Assembly: GCA_024364735.1 (NCBI GenBank)
Contig: JAGFNQ010004749.1
Coordinates: 285,501 to 349,500 of the forward strand
Source: Boesenbergia rotunda
Taxonomy: Eukaryota > Streptophyta > Magnoliopsida > Zingiberales > Zingiberaceae
Direction of reading: 5' to 3'
Length of the DNA stretch: 64,000 bases
The notes under the pieces are model-generated. The model saw only the letters and a list, made by a program, of their open reading frames with translations. It was not told the origin of the DNA and ran no database searches. This document shows, piece by piece, positions 23,166-34,253 of this stretch (position 1 is its first letter; each line of letters starts with the position of its first letter). A program made the translations under genes and the position numbers.

Positions 23166-25592
23166 TTAGCAAGGACTCAAGTTAAAAGTGAAAAATGCAA
23201 TAAAAGAAAATATAAGAAAGAACAATCTCCCCTTTATTTCTGGTGGACGGAGCCTATCCAGAAGTAGCCTCCATCTTGGTAGTGGAGGAAAATGGGTGGC
23301 TGAGAGATTTGGGACTCCCCCACACTTGAACTTCACAAAAATTTGCTCTGGTGGCCTCAGGCGATTTAGGTCCAAGATCCATTGAAGGAATGGAGTGCTT
23401 CGAATTAAAGTAAGATCTTCTCCTCCTTCTTGATGCCTTTCAGAAGTCCTTCCAGGAGGCTGGAGTCTGTTCAGTTGGAGCACCCACTCCTGAAGTCTTC
23501 TGGACCCTGCAAAACAATGTAATACCTCTCTCAAGCGTACAGGGTCAGAAAGAAATAAATTAATATTAGTCTCTGCATGAAATGAATCCAAAACTGCATC
23601 ATATCCAATTAAATCAAATTCTGGTACCTCAATGAAATTTTCAAAATCATTTCCTATAAAATTTGCATCCAGATACTCATCACAAATAAAGAAATCAATT
23701 TCTGGCACATCAATAGAAATTTCGCAATTATTTTCCAATGTGTCACAGCCAATCAAATCAATATCAGATATCTCCATAAGTTTTTCACATTCATTTTTAG
23801 CATAAGACATAGCAAGAGATTCATCAAAATAAATAACATCAATTTCAGGCACTTCTAAAAAATTTTCACTATCCATATTCACAAAAGATGTATCTAAAGA
23901 TTCATCATAACAAACTACATCAATTATGGGTGCCTCTAAAATTATTTCACTATCCATATTTACAAGAGATGTATCAAGTAATGCATTATGATCAATGAAA
24001 TCAATGTTTGGTACCTCTATTGGATTTTCACAAACAATTTCTACACAAGGTATATCAATAAATTCATCAGAATCAATAAAATCAGCACTAGGTACCTTTT
24101 TGAATTTTTCTGAACAAAGAGGAGAAATACTTACCTGAGTGTGCTGGAGAATACCTGAAGGTTCTATAATAGTAGATGTATCTGTGGCCTCCTCCTGATC
24201 AAGTACATGCTCCTCTTCAGCCTCACTCTCTGGTGGACAATCAACTAAAGTAGGTGATCCTTGGGTGCTTGCTTCCACCATGCAAGTCCCTACACTTTGT
24301 GGTTCATCTTCTGAATCTTCTAATGTACCAGTAAACTGTGGTGGTCCCTGGGGCTTAGTGCAATCCCCTACACCTATGGAATCATCTCCTATGCATGCTT
24401 CTCCTGTAATCTCTGCAATAACAGTATCAGAAAAATTAGGACCATCAATAATGCTATCATCAGAAAATAAAAGTCTAGAATGGTCCTGTAGATCTTCAGT
24501 TTCTTCTTCTGGAGCTGAAAAATTTGAAAATGAATTTTGAATAGGAATCTCTGGAGGGATGTATGCTGTAGGTGCCCTATATTTGATGATTACTTCTTCT
24601 TCTTCTTCTAAAATTGCAAGATCCATTAAAGAAAGATTTGGCCTTGCACTAGGGTCACCTTGAACTGATATAAAACCAACTCCGGGGCTCTCAGAATTAA
24701 AAACAGCTTGAGAAGCTAATTGTTCTGATCTTTGGGCTTTTATCTTATTCAATTGATCAATCAATTTTCCAAAGTGTTCTTCGATGTCTTGCCGTTGTTT
24801 TTGTAAAATTTGCTGTTGTTGTACGACTTGTTGACACATCTCCATCATCCTTTGTTGTTGAGCCTCATCGCAATCAGGATCATCAAAGCCTCCTTGATTA
24901 AACTACTGAAATGGGAGGGGCTGAAAATTCTGAGTGTCTTGCTGAAAATTCTGTCCTTGAAATTGGGAATCATGCTGAAAATGTTGAAATTGTGGTTGAA
25001 AGGATGGTTGAATAGGCTGATTAAATTGCTGAAAATTTGGCTCACAACTTGGTGGAGATGGCTGAAAATTGTAGCCCTGAAATTCTAGGATCTGAGGTTG
25101 AAATTGTGGTGGTGAACACTGAGATTGCACGGGCTGGAAATTCTGGTTTTGTTGCTGAAAATTCGGCTCGTATGGCTGTGAATATTGAATAGGTTGTTGA
25201 AAGTTCTGTATAGGTTGAAATTCTTGCTGCCATGGCTGAGGTTGAAGCTGAAATTGATTATTTTGGGGCTGAAAACTTTCAAAAGGCTGCTGGAAATTTT
25301 GTGGTTGCTGAAATTGTTGTAATGGTGGCTGAAAAAACTGATTGGGTTGCTGAAAATTCGAATGTGATTGCTGAAATGGTTGCTCAAAACCCTGGAATTG
25401 TGGCTGCCCATTCTGATTTGGTGGCTGAAAATTGGGTTGATTTTGCTGAAAATTTTAGAAAGGCTGAAAAAACTGATTTGGTTGCTGAAAATTCGAGTAG
25501 GGCTGTTGGAATTGAAATTGCTGTAATGGTTGATTGAAAGGTTGGGTCTGCTGAAAGTGTGGACACGGCTGCTGATAAGTGGATGAAAACAT
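23166..25592 (-). CDS. Q/N/F-rich, coiled-coil and acidic-repeat protein of the Tat/Athila-like element (two in-frame stops)
   Basis: One frame of 808 codons runs from ATG at 25592 to a stop at 23166, interrupted only by TAA at codon 46 (25455-25457) and TAG at codon 230 (24903-24905). Codons 1-228 are Gln/Asn/Phe/Pro-rich with repeated NFQQP and QPQFQ phrases. FNQGGFDDPDCDEAQQQ follows, then a Gln/Lys-rich helix likely to form a coiled coil (about 250-295). Next comes an acidic region, then about seven degenerate 27-residue repeats with EVPEIDVI and DESLDTSFVN (about 499-678). The C-terminus has three LNRLRPPE-type repeats (about 700-785) and a short hydrophobic end. No enzyme motif or CCHC knuckle is visible. 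It may be an expanded derivative of the Gln-rich gag tail of Athila/Tat elements (inference); its function is unknown. Confidence 0.7.
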
Positions 25593-25730
25593 TTTGAACA
25601 TGCACCCTTGTCACAAAACAAACAAGAAAAATGGCAGTACCCGTATACAAAAGATAAAACAAAATAAAATAGAACCCAATGATATGTCTAAAAGCATACA
25701 AGCAGAAATCAAACAAATCAACTAGTTGCT

Positions 25731-25748
25731 TCCCCGGCAACGACGCCA
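25731..25748 (-). other. Primer-binding site (tRNA-Asp type)
   Basis: Reads TGGCGTCGTTGCCGGGGA on the minus strand, six bases inside the 5' LTR. It matches the 3' end of plant tRNA-Asp with one mismatch. It is a priming site, not a tRNA gene. Confidence 0.8.
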
Positions 25749-25754
25749 AAAATT

Positions 25755-27550
25755 TGACAGCCCCGAAACACTAGGTTAAAGTTGTCACGAATTGTGGGAC
25801 CATCAGAATTTAGATGTGAATGAATGCTGGAAACCCTTTTTGCAATCAAAATATGAAAACGTAGTAAAGGGGCCACAGGTCGTATTTTTCTCGGGGCTAG
25901 TTGACGTTGTGTGATTCGTGCTTGTATTTATGTCATTTGTGTTTTTGGGTTTCAGATAAAATTTGATTTGGGTTTGGTTGGAATCAGAAATGAATTTGCA
26001 ATAAAAAGGAAGAAAATTAATCAAACAAACTTAACCAAAGTAATGGCAATGAAAGATTCATCCAATTATTAACTTAATCAAACCGAGGCTGATTTGTAGA
26101 TTTGGAAAATGATACTAATAGCACATGCAATGATCACACTAAAAATCAGGATTAATCTCAGAAACAAAGACTCCATCAACCAACCATCAAGCAATCCGTA
26201 ACCAAACTTATAGAAAATCAAATGAAGAATTAAAACTTGAAGTTCAGAATCAATGCAAATGAAATACAATCTCTTCTAACTCAATAGCCCGCATGAAGTT
26301 GCATCCAACTTATCACTAATCCATGCTAGAACTCCATATGATACAAGGTGCAGAATTACAAATGAAAACAGATTTCCTACCAAGAGGAATCAGTTTATGT
26401 GCCAAAGCTGATGTGGTGTGCCAACTACTTCTAATAATTCAGCAATTGAAACAAATTGATTAAGATATGGAAGGTAAGTGATCAATACAATGATACGCAA
26501 GTTTGCAGAAAGAAATTCAGTCCCAAAGTTCAGAAACAACTAAGCAACTTCCAAGACAGAAATGTGTTTGCAGAAATTTCATTCCCATTCAATTGCAGAC
26601 CTATGTGCCAAAACTGAATCTGTTAGTTAAGAATTGCAGCTGACCGAATGCAAATTGAACAGCTAACTATCGATGAAGAACCTTGCAAGAATAGATGCAG
26701 AATTTCAGAGCAAGATCCAACCAATTCAAGCAACTAAAATTCGAAATGCACTTGTGAAGAATCAATGCAAAAAAAAAATGCAGAAATCAAGGAATGCCTT
26801 GTGAAATTCAGAAATGAATTGGATGTTAAAACCAAACAAGCAACGAAGATTGATTGTTTTCAGCTAATGCTCAGTAAAATTCCTTGGAACTGAAACTTAA
26901 TTGGTGCAAATTCAGAAACTACAGATTGAAATACATTGAACTGCCGAATGTGTAGAAACTGATGTAGGATGGACACAAATGCAGAGTCTGATGCATTATT
27001 GCAGCGCTAATTAAATGCCAAATTAGCAATCCAACAAGTTGAATTCAATGTACTAATCTACCATTCAGATACACTTAAAAATGGCTAATCATTACTTGAT
27101 ACAAATTCAGAAAAGCTAACTAAAACTTGCTGAAATTACTGATACGCAGGGACAGAAAATTGATACGCAAGCTGTAGACAAAATTAACTGAAATTGAAAT
27201 CGATAAATACCTAAACAAGCTTCCTAATTACTTAACTGATTGGATTAAGCCCTAATTACAGCAGATACCATGCATTAAACCAAGTTAACCAATCTGAAAT
27301 TCGAAAACAGTAACTAAACTACAACAGTAATGGAAATTACAGCTAAACAAACGAAATTAACTAAGAAATCTAAACCCCAATCCTTCCATTAGCTCAAGAT
27401 CTTCTTGGTTGTCAATCAAGAGCTGGCCTCGAACCCGTAAGCTCAGCAATTCACTAAGGAACTGAATCTGCGGTCGAATCGAGCTCAAATCTGTTCAAGA
27501 AGGAAAACCCATTCGAATTCTTCAACTCAGCCGTGTCTGATTGAAACGAA
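25755..27550 (-). repeat. 5' LTR of the Tat/Athila-like element, left piece
   Basis: Aligns with 18386-20180 of the partner LTR with scattered single-base changes. It is cut at 27550 by the Tekay insertion and continues at 36494. Confidence 0.95.
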
Positions 27551-27555
27551 GGTGC

Positions 27556-29787
27556 TGTAACGACCCGCCTTCTGGTACTAGGCTTCAAGGCGGATCGTCA
27601 CTACTAACTAACTGACTGACTAATTGACTAATTAATGATTTCTATAAATACTAAACCAACTGGGAGAATTTTGAAAATTCTTATTTCGCTATTTACTGAA
27701 CTAACAATTCATAAACATGTTGAAAGTACTAACTAGCCTAAAATAAAGCAAAAGTTTAATCTTATAAGCTTGGTAGGAATCTCAACAACGATATGTAAAA
27801 GCATAAACATAAACGTGCCAAGTTTATATCAACTTCTTATTGAAACCATTCATTATTCATATCTAAGGGCATTCTTAGCTACTACATGTCATTCTATATG
27901 GTGCATATATCTTAAAACAAGCATACCCTATGTATTTACCATGTAAATCGACAGTATCAAGTTCTTATCTCTAAAGCTTAAGCATGACTCTAAATTATCA
28001 TATTACAAGTAGTAACTTATATCATTCAACATTCGCTAAGCAAGTATTAACACAGGTAATTAAACTACCTTAATGTACTAGGCACCACAAATAACGAGTC
28101 TAAATAGGTTAATACATGGTTCTCATAATATATCGCGAAATAACTAAAGAAGCATAAACAAGAAAACTAAAGAAGCATACTAGGCACCACGAATACCAGT
28201 CTAATTAAGTTCATACATGGTTCACATCATATATTGCGGAATAACTAAAGAAGCATAATAAAGACTATTTCTATGCTTTGCAAGTTCCGAAGACTTTTAT
28301 TCCAACTCCACCATCACGCACACTTTGCATCAAGCCCGCCACCTCCGCTACTAGTGTTTTCCTTTACCTGTATCTGCAGTATAAGGAAATGCAAACTAAT
28401 AAGCATAAAGCTTAGTAAGTACCATCTAGCCTCACAAAACTATAAAATCTCGGATTATGCTTTTCAAAACATGCTATGCAAATACACGTTCATGTTCATA
28501 AACAATCATGTTATGCTCATGCTAAAATACATGTCATAAAATGTCATGGCAAATAACTGAGACATGGCACATACTAAACTAGAACTGAAAAGTAAGCTAT
28601 AGCATGACATATATATCTGAACTGGAACTGAAACTAACTAACATAAAACTAATTATTAAATTCACCACATGCTAATATGAATTTCTGAAAACTAAATACA
28701 TATAGTAGGTGAAAGTAATAATCAACTGCTGTGGGCCCGGCAATGTACCAACTGTGCGCGCATCCCTAATAAACTCGAGGTAGCAAATCCCGAATCTATT
28801 AGGGTTCTACTAGGTTATCTAAACCTAGGGGCAACTAGGAGCCCATCCCATACTAGGTTATCTGAACCTAGGGGCAACTTGGAGCCCATCTCTGGACCGA
28901 AGTCCGGTACAATGCCAACTGAAAATAAAATAGTTCTTTTATACTTTTCTTTTTCTCTTCTGATTCTTGCTTTTACTAGGTTATCTAAACCTCGGGGCAA
29001 CTAGGAGCCCATCCCGTTGGACCTTGGTCCCGATCATAAACTGAAGCAAGAATTTCTATTCTTTAATGCTTTCTATAGCAATAACTGAATTAAACAATTT
29101 AACAAACACCTAACATGCTTCATGACCCAAAACTGAAGGGTAGCACAACGTGTTTGTTCATAATTTACGATTTCTAATCGTAAAACATACATACAAGGAA
29201 ATAAGGCATATGAAAAAGCAACCGAAACTACTTATACTGCAGGTGAGGGATACTTACATCCTGCGCTAGGTTTTCCTTACGAATAAAATCTGAAATTCCC
29301 GAGGGAACGTCGAATTTCGACGTTCTTCTTGCTCCTTGGCGTTCTCCTCGCGTCTACGAGAGTTCTCGTAGAGAATAGGGCCTCTTGAGACCTTCCCTTG
29401 GCTTCTCCTTTGTCTTGGGCGAGAGAGAGGGCGAGAGGAAGAAAAAAATCATGAGAGGGAGAGAGGGAGTCGGCGGAGAGAGGATGTGAGGGAAAGAATG
29501 AATAAAAACGCCCTAAGTTTCCCTTTTATACTTATGGAAAAAAATTTAACTAATTCTAGCTTATCTATTGTTTCCGCTAATCTATTTCAACAAAAGCAAG
29601 CTAGCCCACTTGGTTCGCCCCTCCTCTTCTCACCTAGGTTTAGGGATCAAATCCCACCTACGCGTTTTTCTCTTTTTACCCTTTTTGCCACTTTCGTTTA
29701 CAGAAAAATTCTATAAAAATATCCATAAATTCGGAATAAATTCTAAGATATTTCTAAAATTAGTTTCGAGAATTTTCGGGTGTTACA
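27556..29787 (-). repeat. 3' LTR of the Tekay element
   Basis: 2232 bp, from tgtaacgacccgcc to cgggtgttaca on the plus strand. It is nearly identical to its partner, except for a patch of clustered differences at about 29570-29670. TATAAAAGGG is at 29521-29530 and the leader dyads at 29305-29325 and 29353-29372, all on the minus strand. Confidence 0.95.
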
Positions 29788-29798
29788 ATCCCCCATAC
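29788..29798 (-). other. Polypurine tract of the Tekay element
   Basis: Reads GTATGGGGGAT on the minus strand, directly before the 3' LTR. Confidence 0.8.
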
Positions 29799-29822
29799 CT
29801 TATAAAAAGTTCGTCCTCGAAC

Positions 29823-30812
29823 TTAAAACAACTCTGGGTATCTCTGCCTCATGCTGTCCTCTGGTTCCCATGTTGCCTCTTCTACTCTGTGATTTTGCCA
29901 TATGACTTTCACTAATGGTACCTCCTTGTTTCGCAATTTCTTAACTGCTCGGTCTATTATCTGAATAGGCCGACTATCATAACTGAGATCTTCGCGAACT
30001 TGTACCGTCTGTGGCTCTATCACCTGGGTGGCATCTGGGATATGCTTCTTCAGCATGGAAACATGAAATACATTGTGGATAGCTGACATCTCCTGAGGTA
30101 GCTCCAACTCATAAGCTACTTTGCCAACTCTTCTAGTGATGGGGTATGGTCCTACATATCTAGGACTTAGCTTGACCTTCTTCCCAAAACGCATTACTCC
30201 CTTCATGGGAGCCACTTTGAGGAACACTGAATCCCCAACTTCAAACTCTAATGGTCTGCGCCGTGTATCAGCATAGCTCTTCTGGCGGCTTTGAGCTGTT
30301 TCTATTTTCTGGCGGATCTGCTGTATGACTACGGTGGTATCATCTATAAGATCTGTTTGTAGGCCTAACTCTTGCCTCTCACCACCCTCGTACCAGCAGA
30401 TAGGAGATCTACACCTCCGCCCATATAAAGGCTCATAGGGTGCCATGCCGATAGTGGCCTGATAACTATTGTTGTAAGCGAATTCCGCTAAGCACAAGTA
30501 TCTGCACCAACTGCCCTTGAAATCTAAAGCACAAGCTCTGAGCATATCTTCTAGTACTTGATTAACTCTCTCTGTCTGACCATCTGTCTGAGGATGGAAA
30601 GCTGTGCTAAACTTTAGTTTGGTGCCTAGAGCTGTCTGTACGCACTCCCAGAAGTGCGAAGTGAACCTACTGTCCCTATCTGAAATGATAGTCCTAGGGA
30701 CTCCATGTAGTCTGACGATCTCCTTGAGGTATAACTGAGCTAGTTGTTCCATGAAATAGGAGATCCTGATAGCTAGGAAGTGGGCAGACTTAGTCAATCT
30801 GTCTACTATTAC
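29823..30812 (-). pseudogene. pol: Integrase core and chromodomain-like tail of Tekay pol
   Basis: This is the 3' part of the Tekay polyprotein, in the same frame as the RT segment but cut from it by TGA at 30813-30815. Catalytic residues are visible in IISDRDSRFTS (second Asp, about residue 40 counted from 30797) and QTERVNQVLED (Glu, about residue 76); the first Asp of the triad is just upstream in DFIVGLP. A GPF-like region leads to a tail ending VEEATWEPEDSMRQRYPELF, the chromodomain-like end that guides chromoviruses to heterochromatin. The natural stop is at 29823-29825. Confidence 0.92.
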
Positions 30813-33060
30813 TCAGATTGCATCATATCCATTCGTTGTTCTGGGTAGTCCCACTATGAAATCCATGGAAATATCTTCCCATTTCCATTCTGGAATCTGA
30901 ATAGGCTGCAGAACTCCACCTGGTCTCTGATGTTCTGCGTTGACTCTTTGGCATGTCAGACAGGTACTGACATATCTGGCGATGTCTCTCTTCATCCCAG
31001 GCCACCAAAAACGTCCCCTGAGGTCTTGGTACATTTTGGTGGAACCAGGATGCATCGCATAAGGAGATCTATGTGCGTCCTCTAGGATCTTCCTTCGGAG
31101 CTCTTCTTGGTTCGGAACACATAAGTGGTCACCGTAGTACAGTGTCCCATTATCTGATAGGCGGAATTCTCCATTTTCGGCTTCTGTCATCCCCTGCTTG
31201 ATTTTCTGAAGATCAGGATCTTGATCCTGTGCTGTCTGGATGTCTTCAATCAGGGTGGACACTAATGTCAAAGTGGAGAGCTGCCCAACTAAAATTTCCA
31301 GTCCGAACCCTGATAACTCTTTCCGAAGGGGCTGTGACATCGTGGACAAAGCTAGTAGGGTGGCACTAGATTTTCTGCTAAGTGCATCTGCCACCTTATT
31401 AGCTTTACCTGGATGGTAGAGGATGTCAATGTCATAATCCTTGACTAGCTCAAGCCACCTGCGTTGTCTCATGTTCAGATCCTTCTGAGTAAAGAAATAC
31501 TTTAGACTCTGATGATCTGTGAAAATCCTACACTGGGCTCCGTATAAGTAATGCCTCCAAATCTTGAGAGCGAACACTACTGCAGCTAGCTCAAGGTCAT
31601 GGGTAGGGTAATTCTGCTCATAATCCTTGAGTTGTCTAGAGGCATAGGCAATAACCTTGCCATTCTGCATCAGCACTGCTCTAAGTCCTAATTTAGACGC
31701 ATCACTATATATGTCAAAGCTGTCAGTGGTCTCTGGAAGAGTCAGGATGGGAGCACTAGTCAATCTTCTCTTTAATTCTGAAAAACTGTTCTCGCAGTCC
31801 TCTGTCCACTGAAACTTTCTGTTCTTTCTGGTAAGAGCTGTCAGTGGGGAGGCTATTCTGGAGAAATTCTCTACGAACTTCCTGTAGTAACCGGCTAGAC
31901 CCAGAAAACTTCTGATCTCGCTAGCATTCTTCGGTCTAACCCAGTTACTTACTGCTTCTATTTTGCTGGGGTCTACCATCACACCATCCTTAGAGATGAC
32001 GTGACCCAGAAAAGACACCTGATCGAGCCAAAACTCACATTTTGAGAATTTTGCATACAGCTGGCTCTGCTGAAGAATCTGCAATACTGTCCTGAGATGC
32101 TCAGCATGTTCCTCCTGAGTTCCTGAGTAGATAAGAATGTCATCAATGAAGACGATGACAAACTTATCTAAGTACTCCCTGAATACTCTGTTCATGAGGT
32201 CCATAAATGTCGCTGGAGCATTTGTGACCCCAAAAGGCATGACTACAAACTCGTAGTGCCCATATTTGGTTCTGAAAGCTGTCTTGGGGATATCACCCTC
32301 TCTGACCTGGTGATAGCCGGATCTCAAATCTATCTTTGAGAAAACTGTGGATCCCTTTAGCTGATCGAACAAATCATCGATCCTGGGTAGAGGGTACCGG
32401 TTCTTAATCGTGACTTGATTCAAAGCTCGGTAATCTATACACAGGCGCATGGACCCGTCTTTCTTCTTCACGAACAACACTGGAGCTCCCCAAGGTGAAT
32501 GACTAGGGCGTATGAAGCCCTTGTCGAGTAGCTCTTGTAGTTGCTCCTGAAGTTCTCTTAATTCTGCTGGAGCCATACGGTATGGTGCTTTTGAAATGGG
32601 ATTGGTACCTGGAATGAGATCTATCTCAAACTCTATCTCCCTGTCTGGCGCTAAGCCTGGTAACTCGTCAGGGAAGATTGCTGGGTAGTCCCATACCACT
32701 GGGACCTCTTCTAGCTTTTGGTCTTTCTCTTGTTCGGTATTGACTACATGTGCTAGAAATCTGGTACATCCTGAATCCAGCAGTTACTGTGCTTTTAAAG
32801 CTGAGAGAAATTTCTTGGCTTTTTTCTTGGGTTCTCCGATGTATTCAAACTGCACTCTTTCTTCAGGTTGGAATATGACTTTCCTTTTACGACATTCTAT
32901 GGAGGCACCGTACTTGATTAGGAAGTCCATTCCAAAAATGACATCATAATCTGTCATATCTATTACTATCAGATCACCATACAGCTCTCTGCTTGCTATA
33001 CTGACTGGCACTGCACGGAGTCAGTGCGTGGATGTCATAATCTCTCCTGAAGGTAGGGTG
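30813..33060 (-). pseudogene. pol: Protease remnant, reverse transcriptase, RNase H and integrase zinc finger of Tekay pol
   Basis: A protease C-terminal half reads DYDVIFGMDFL (about 32910-32945) but the DSG active site is missing. RT starts near 32690 and has IDYRALNQVTIKNRYPLPR, FSKIDLRSGYHQ and the catalytic FIDDILIYS (residues about 184-192 from 32699). RNase H follows with YSDASK, FTDHQSLKYF and HPGKANKVADALSR. The integrase H-H-C-C finger ends in CLTCQRV. Stops lie at 33021-33023, at the boundary between 32784 and 32699, and at 30813-30815; the first and last replace what is normally Trp in this family. The 1.9-kb RT/RNase H frame is otherwise intact. Confidence 0.93.
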
Positions 33061-33072
33061 GTTAAGAATTGG

Positions 33073-33999
33073 CTACTGAGTACATCTGGAGGTATAGTTA
33101 ACTTCTCTGTGAACGCCCTGGGGTTTCTGAGTTCCTGAACTGCCTTGGCCTTTACATTCTATCATGACTAACTTCTGCTGTTGCATGCTGTTCAAGTAGT
33201 GCTCGGTGATCAGAGCACTGCTAACTAGTTCTTCTGAGGTTTGCGGCCTATGAACGCCGCTAGCCACATTCAATGCTATTTCCGGCCTTAGCATCTTGAG
33301 CATTAGCATGACTCGTTCTCGTTCGGTGCTGACTAATTCGGGACCTAGACGCGCCAACCTATTGAATCTCTTCACGACTTCCTCTACTGATAGGTTACCT
33401 TGATGAAATTCAGTGAATTCATCATAATGTCAATTAGTAACCCACATATGAAAGAATTCTTTGAAGAACTCAGCTTCGAAGTTGGCCCACGTCATCTGAT
33501 TTATGTCTCACTTGGCCTTCACCCTTTCCCACCATATTCTAGCATCTCTTGCTAGGCAGAATGAGGCGCACTTCACTTTCTCTTGTTCTGGCCAGTCCAG
33601 AAGCTCCATGGTACTCTCCAGGGTTTTGAACCAGGCTTGTGCATCCCATGGTTCACTAGTGCTTGAAAAGGTCTCTGGTTTGAGCTTCTGCCACTGAACC
33701 AGATATGCTTCTCTTCTAGCCCCTACTACTGGGACTTCTGGTGCTATTGGTGCTATTGGTGGGATTGGTGCTCTAGGTGGAACCTCTATCACTATTGGGG
33801 TTTCCACATTTGGTCCTGGCGTAGCAGTAGGTGTGGTCTGCTGATTAGCCCTTAAAGTGGCTATCTCTTGCTGCTGTTCAACTATCTGTCTCTGGAGCTG
33901 AGCTACTATCTCCACGAGATTAGGTGGAGTCACTATGTCAGTTGCCTCCTATTGAGGCTCAGTAGCTGGTGCCCTTCTAGTTGGGCGTCCTCTAGCCAT
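33073..33999 (-). pseudogene. gag: Gag of the Tekay element, truncated at its 3' end
   Basis: The start is the ATG at 33997-33999 (MARGRPTRRAP), typical for Tekay gag. Stops occur at 33949-33951 and 33508-33510, and there is a further stop or frame change near 33430. The capsid-like retrotransposon gag region has WFKTLESTMELLDWPEQEKVKCASF, here given only as WFKTLE and WPEQEKVKCASF, and later HQGNLSVEE and RFNRLARLGPEL. The frame runs into a stop at 33073-33075 soon after GTQKPQG. The Cys-rich nucleocapsid knuckle expected after this point is absent: a deletion joins the gag tail to the middle of protease in another frame. Confidence 0.88.
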
Positions 34000-34241
34000 T
34001 ATCTAAATGACAGAGGACATACAGTTCATATTCTAATTCTAAAAACATGCTATCTGATATAAACTGAGGTATTAAACATGCTTCCGTTAAATGCAACCAA
34101 GAACTGACTAGAAACAGATAGCATGAATAACATGTAAATACTATAATTCTGAAAGCAAGAAAATATAGTAATGTGAGAGATACTCTTACTTGGAAGCTGC
34201 AGGTCTGATGCTGATGTGTGTGAGGAGGAAAGATGGAACTT

Positions 34242-34253
34242 GCTCTGATACCA
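34242..34253 (-). other. Primer-binding site (initiator tRNA-Met) of the Tekay element
   Basis: Reads TGGTATCAGAGC on the minus strand, three bases inside the 5' LTR. Confidence 0.9.

Noticed and set aside
24265..24540. 91-codon plus-strand frame in the Tat/Athila-like element; also 25232-25537 and 23188-23385
   Set aside because: Antisense to the acidic and Q-rich repeats of the main ORF.
25731..25748. tRNA-like sequence
   Set aside because: Only the 18-base 3' end complement is present; it is a primer-binding site. No tRNA or rRNA gene was found in the window.
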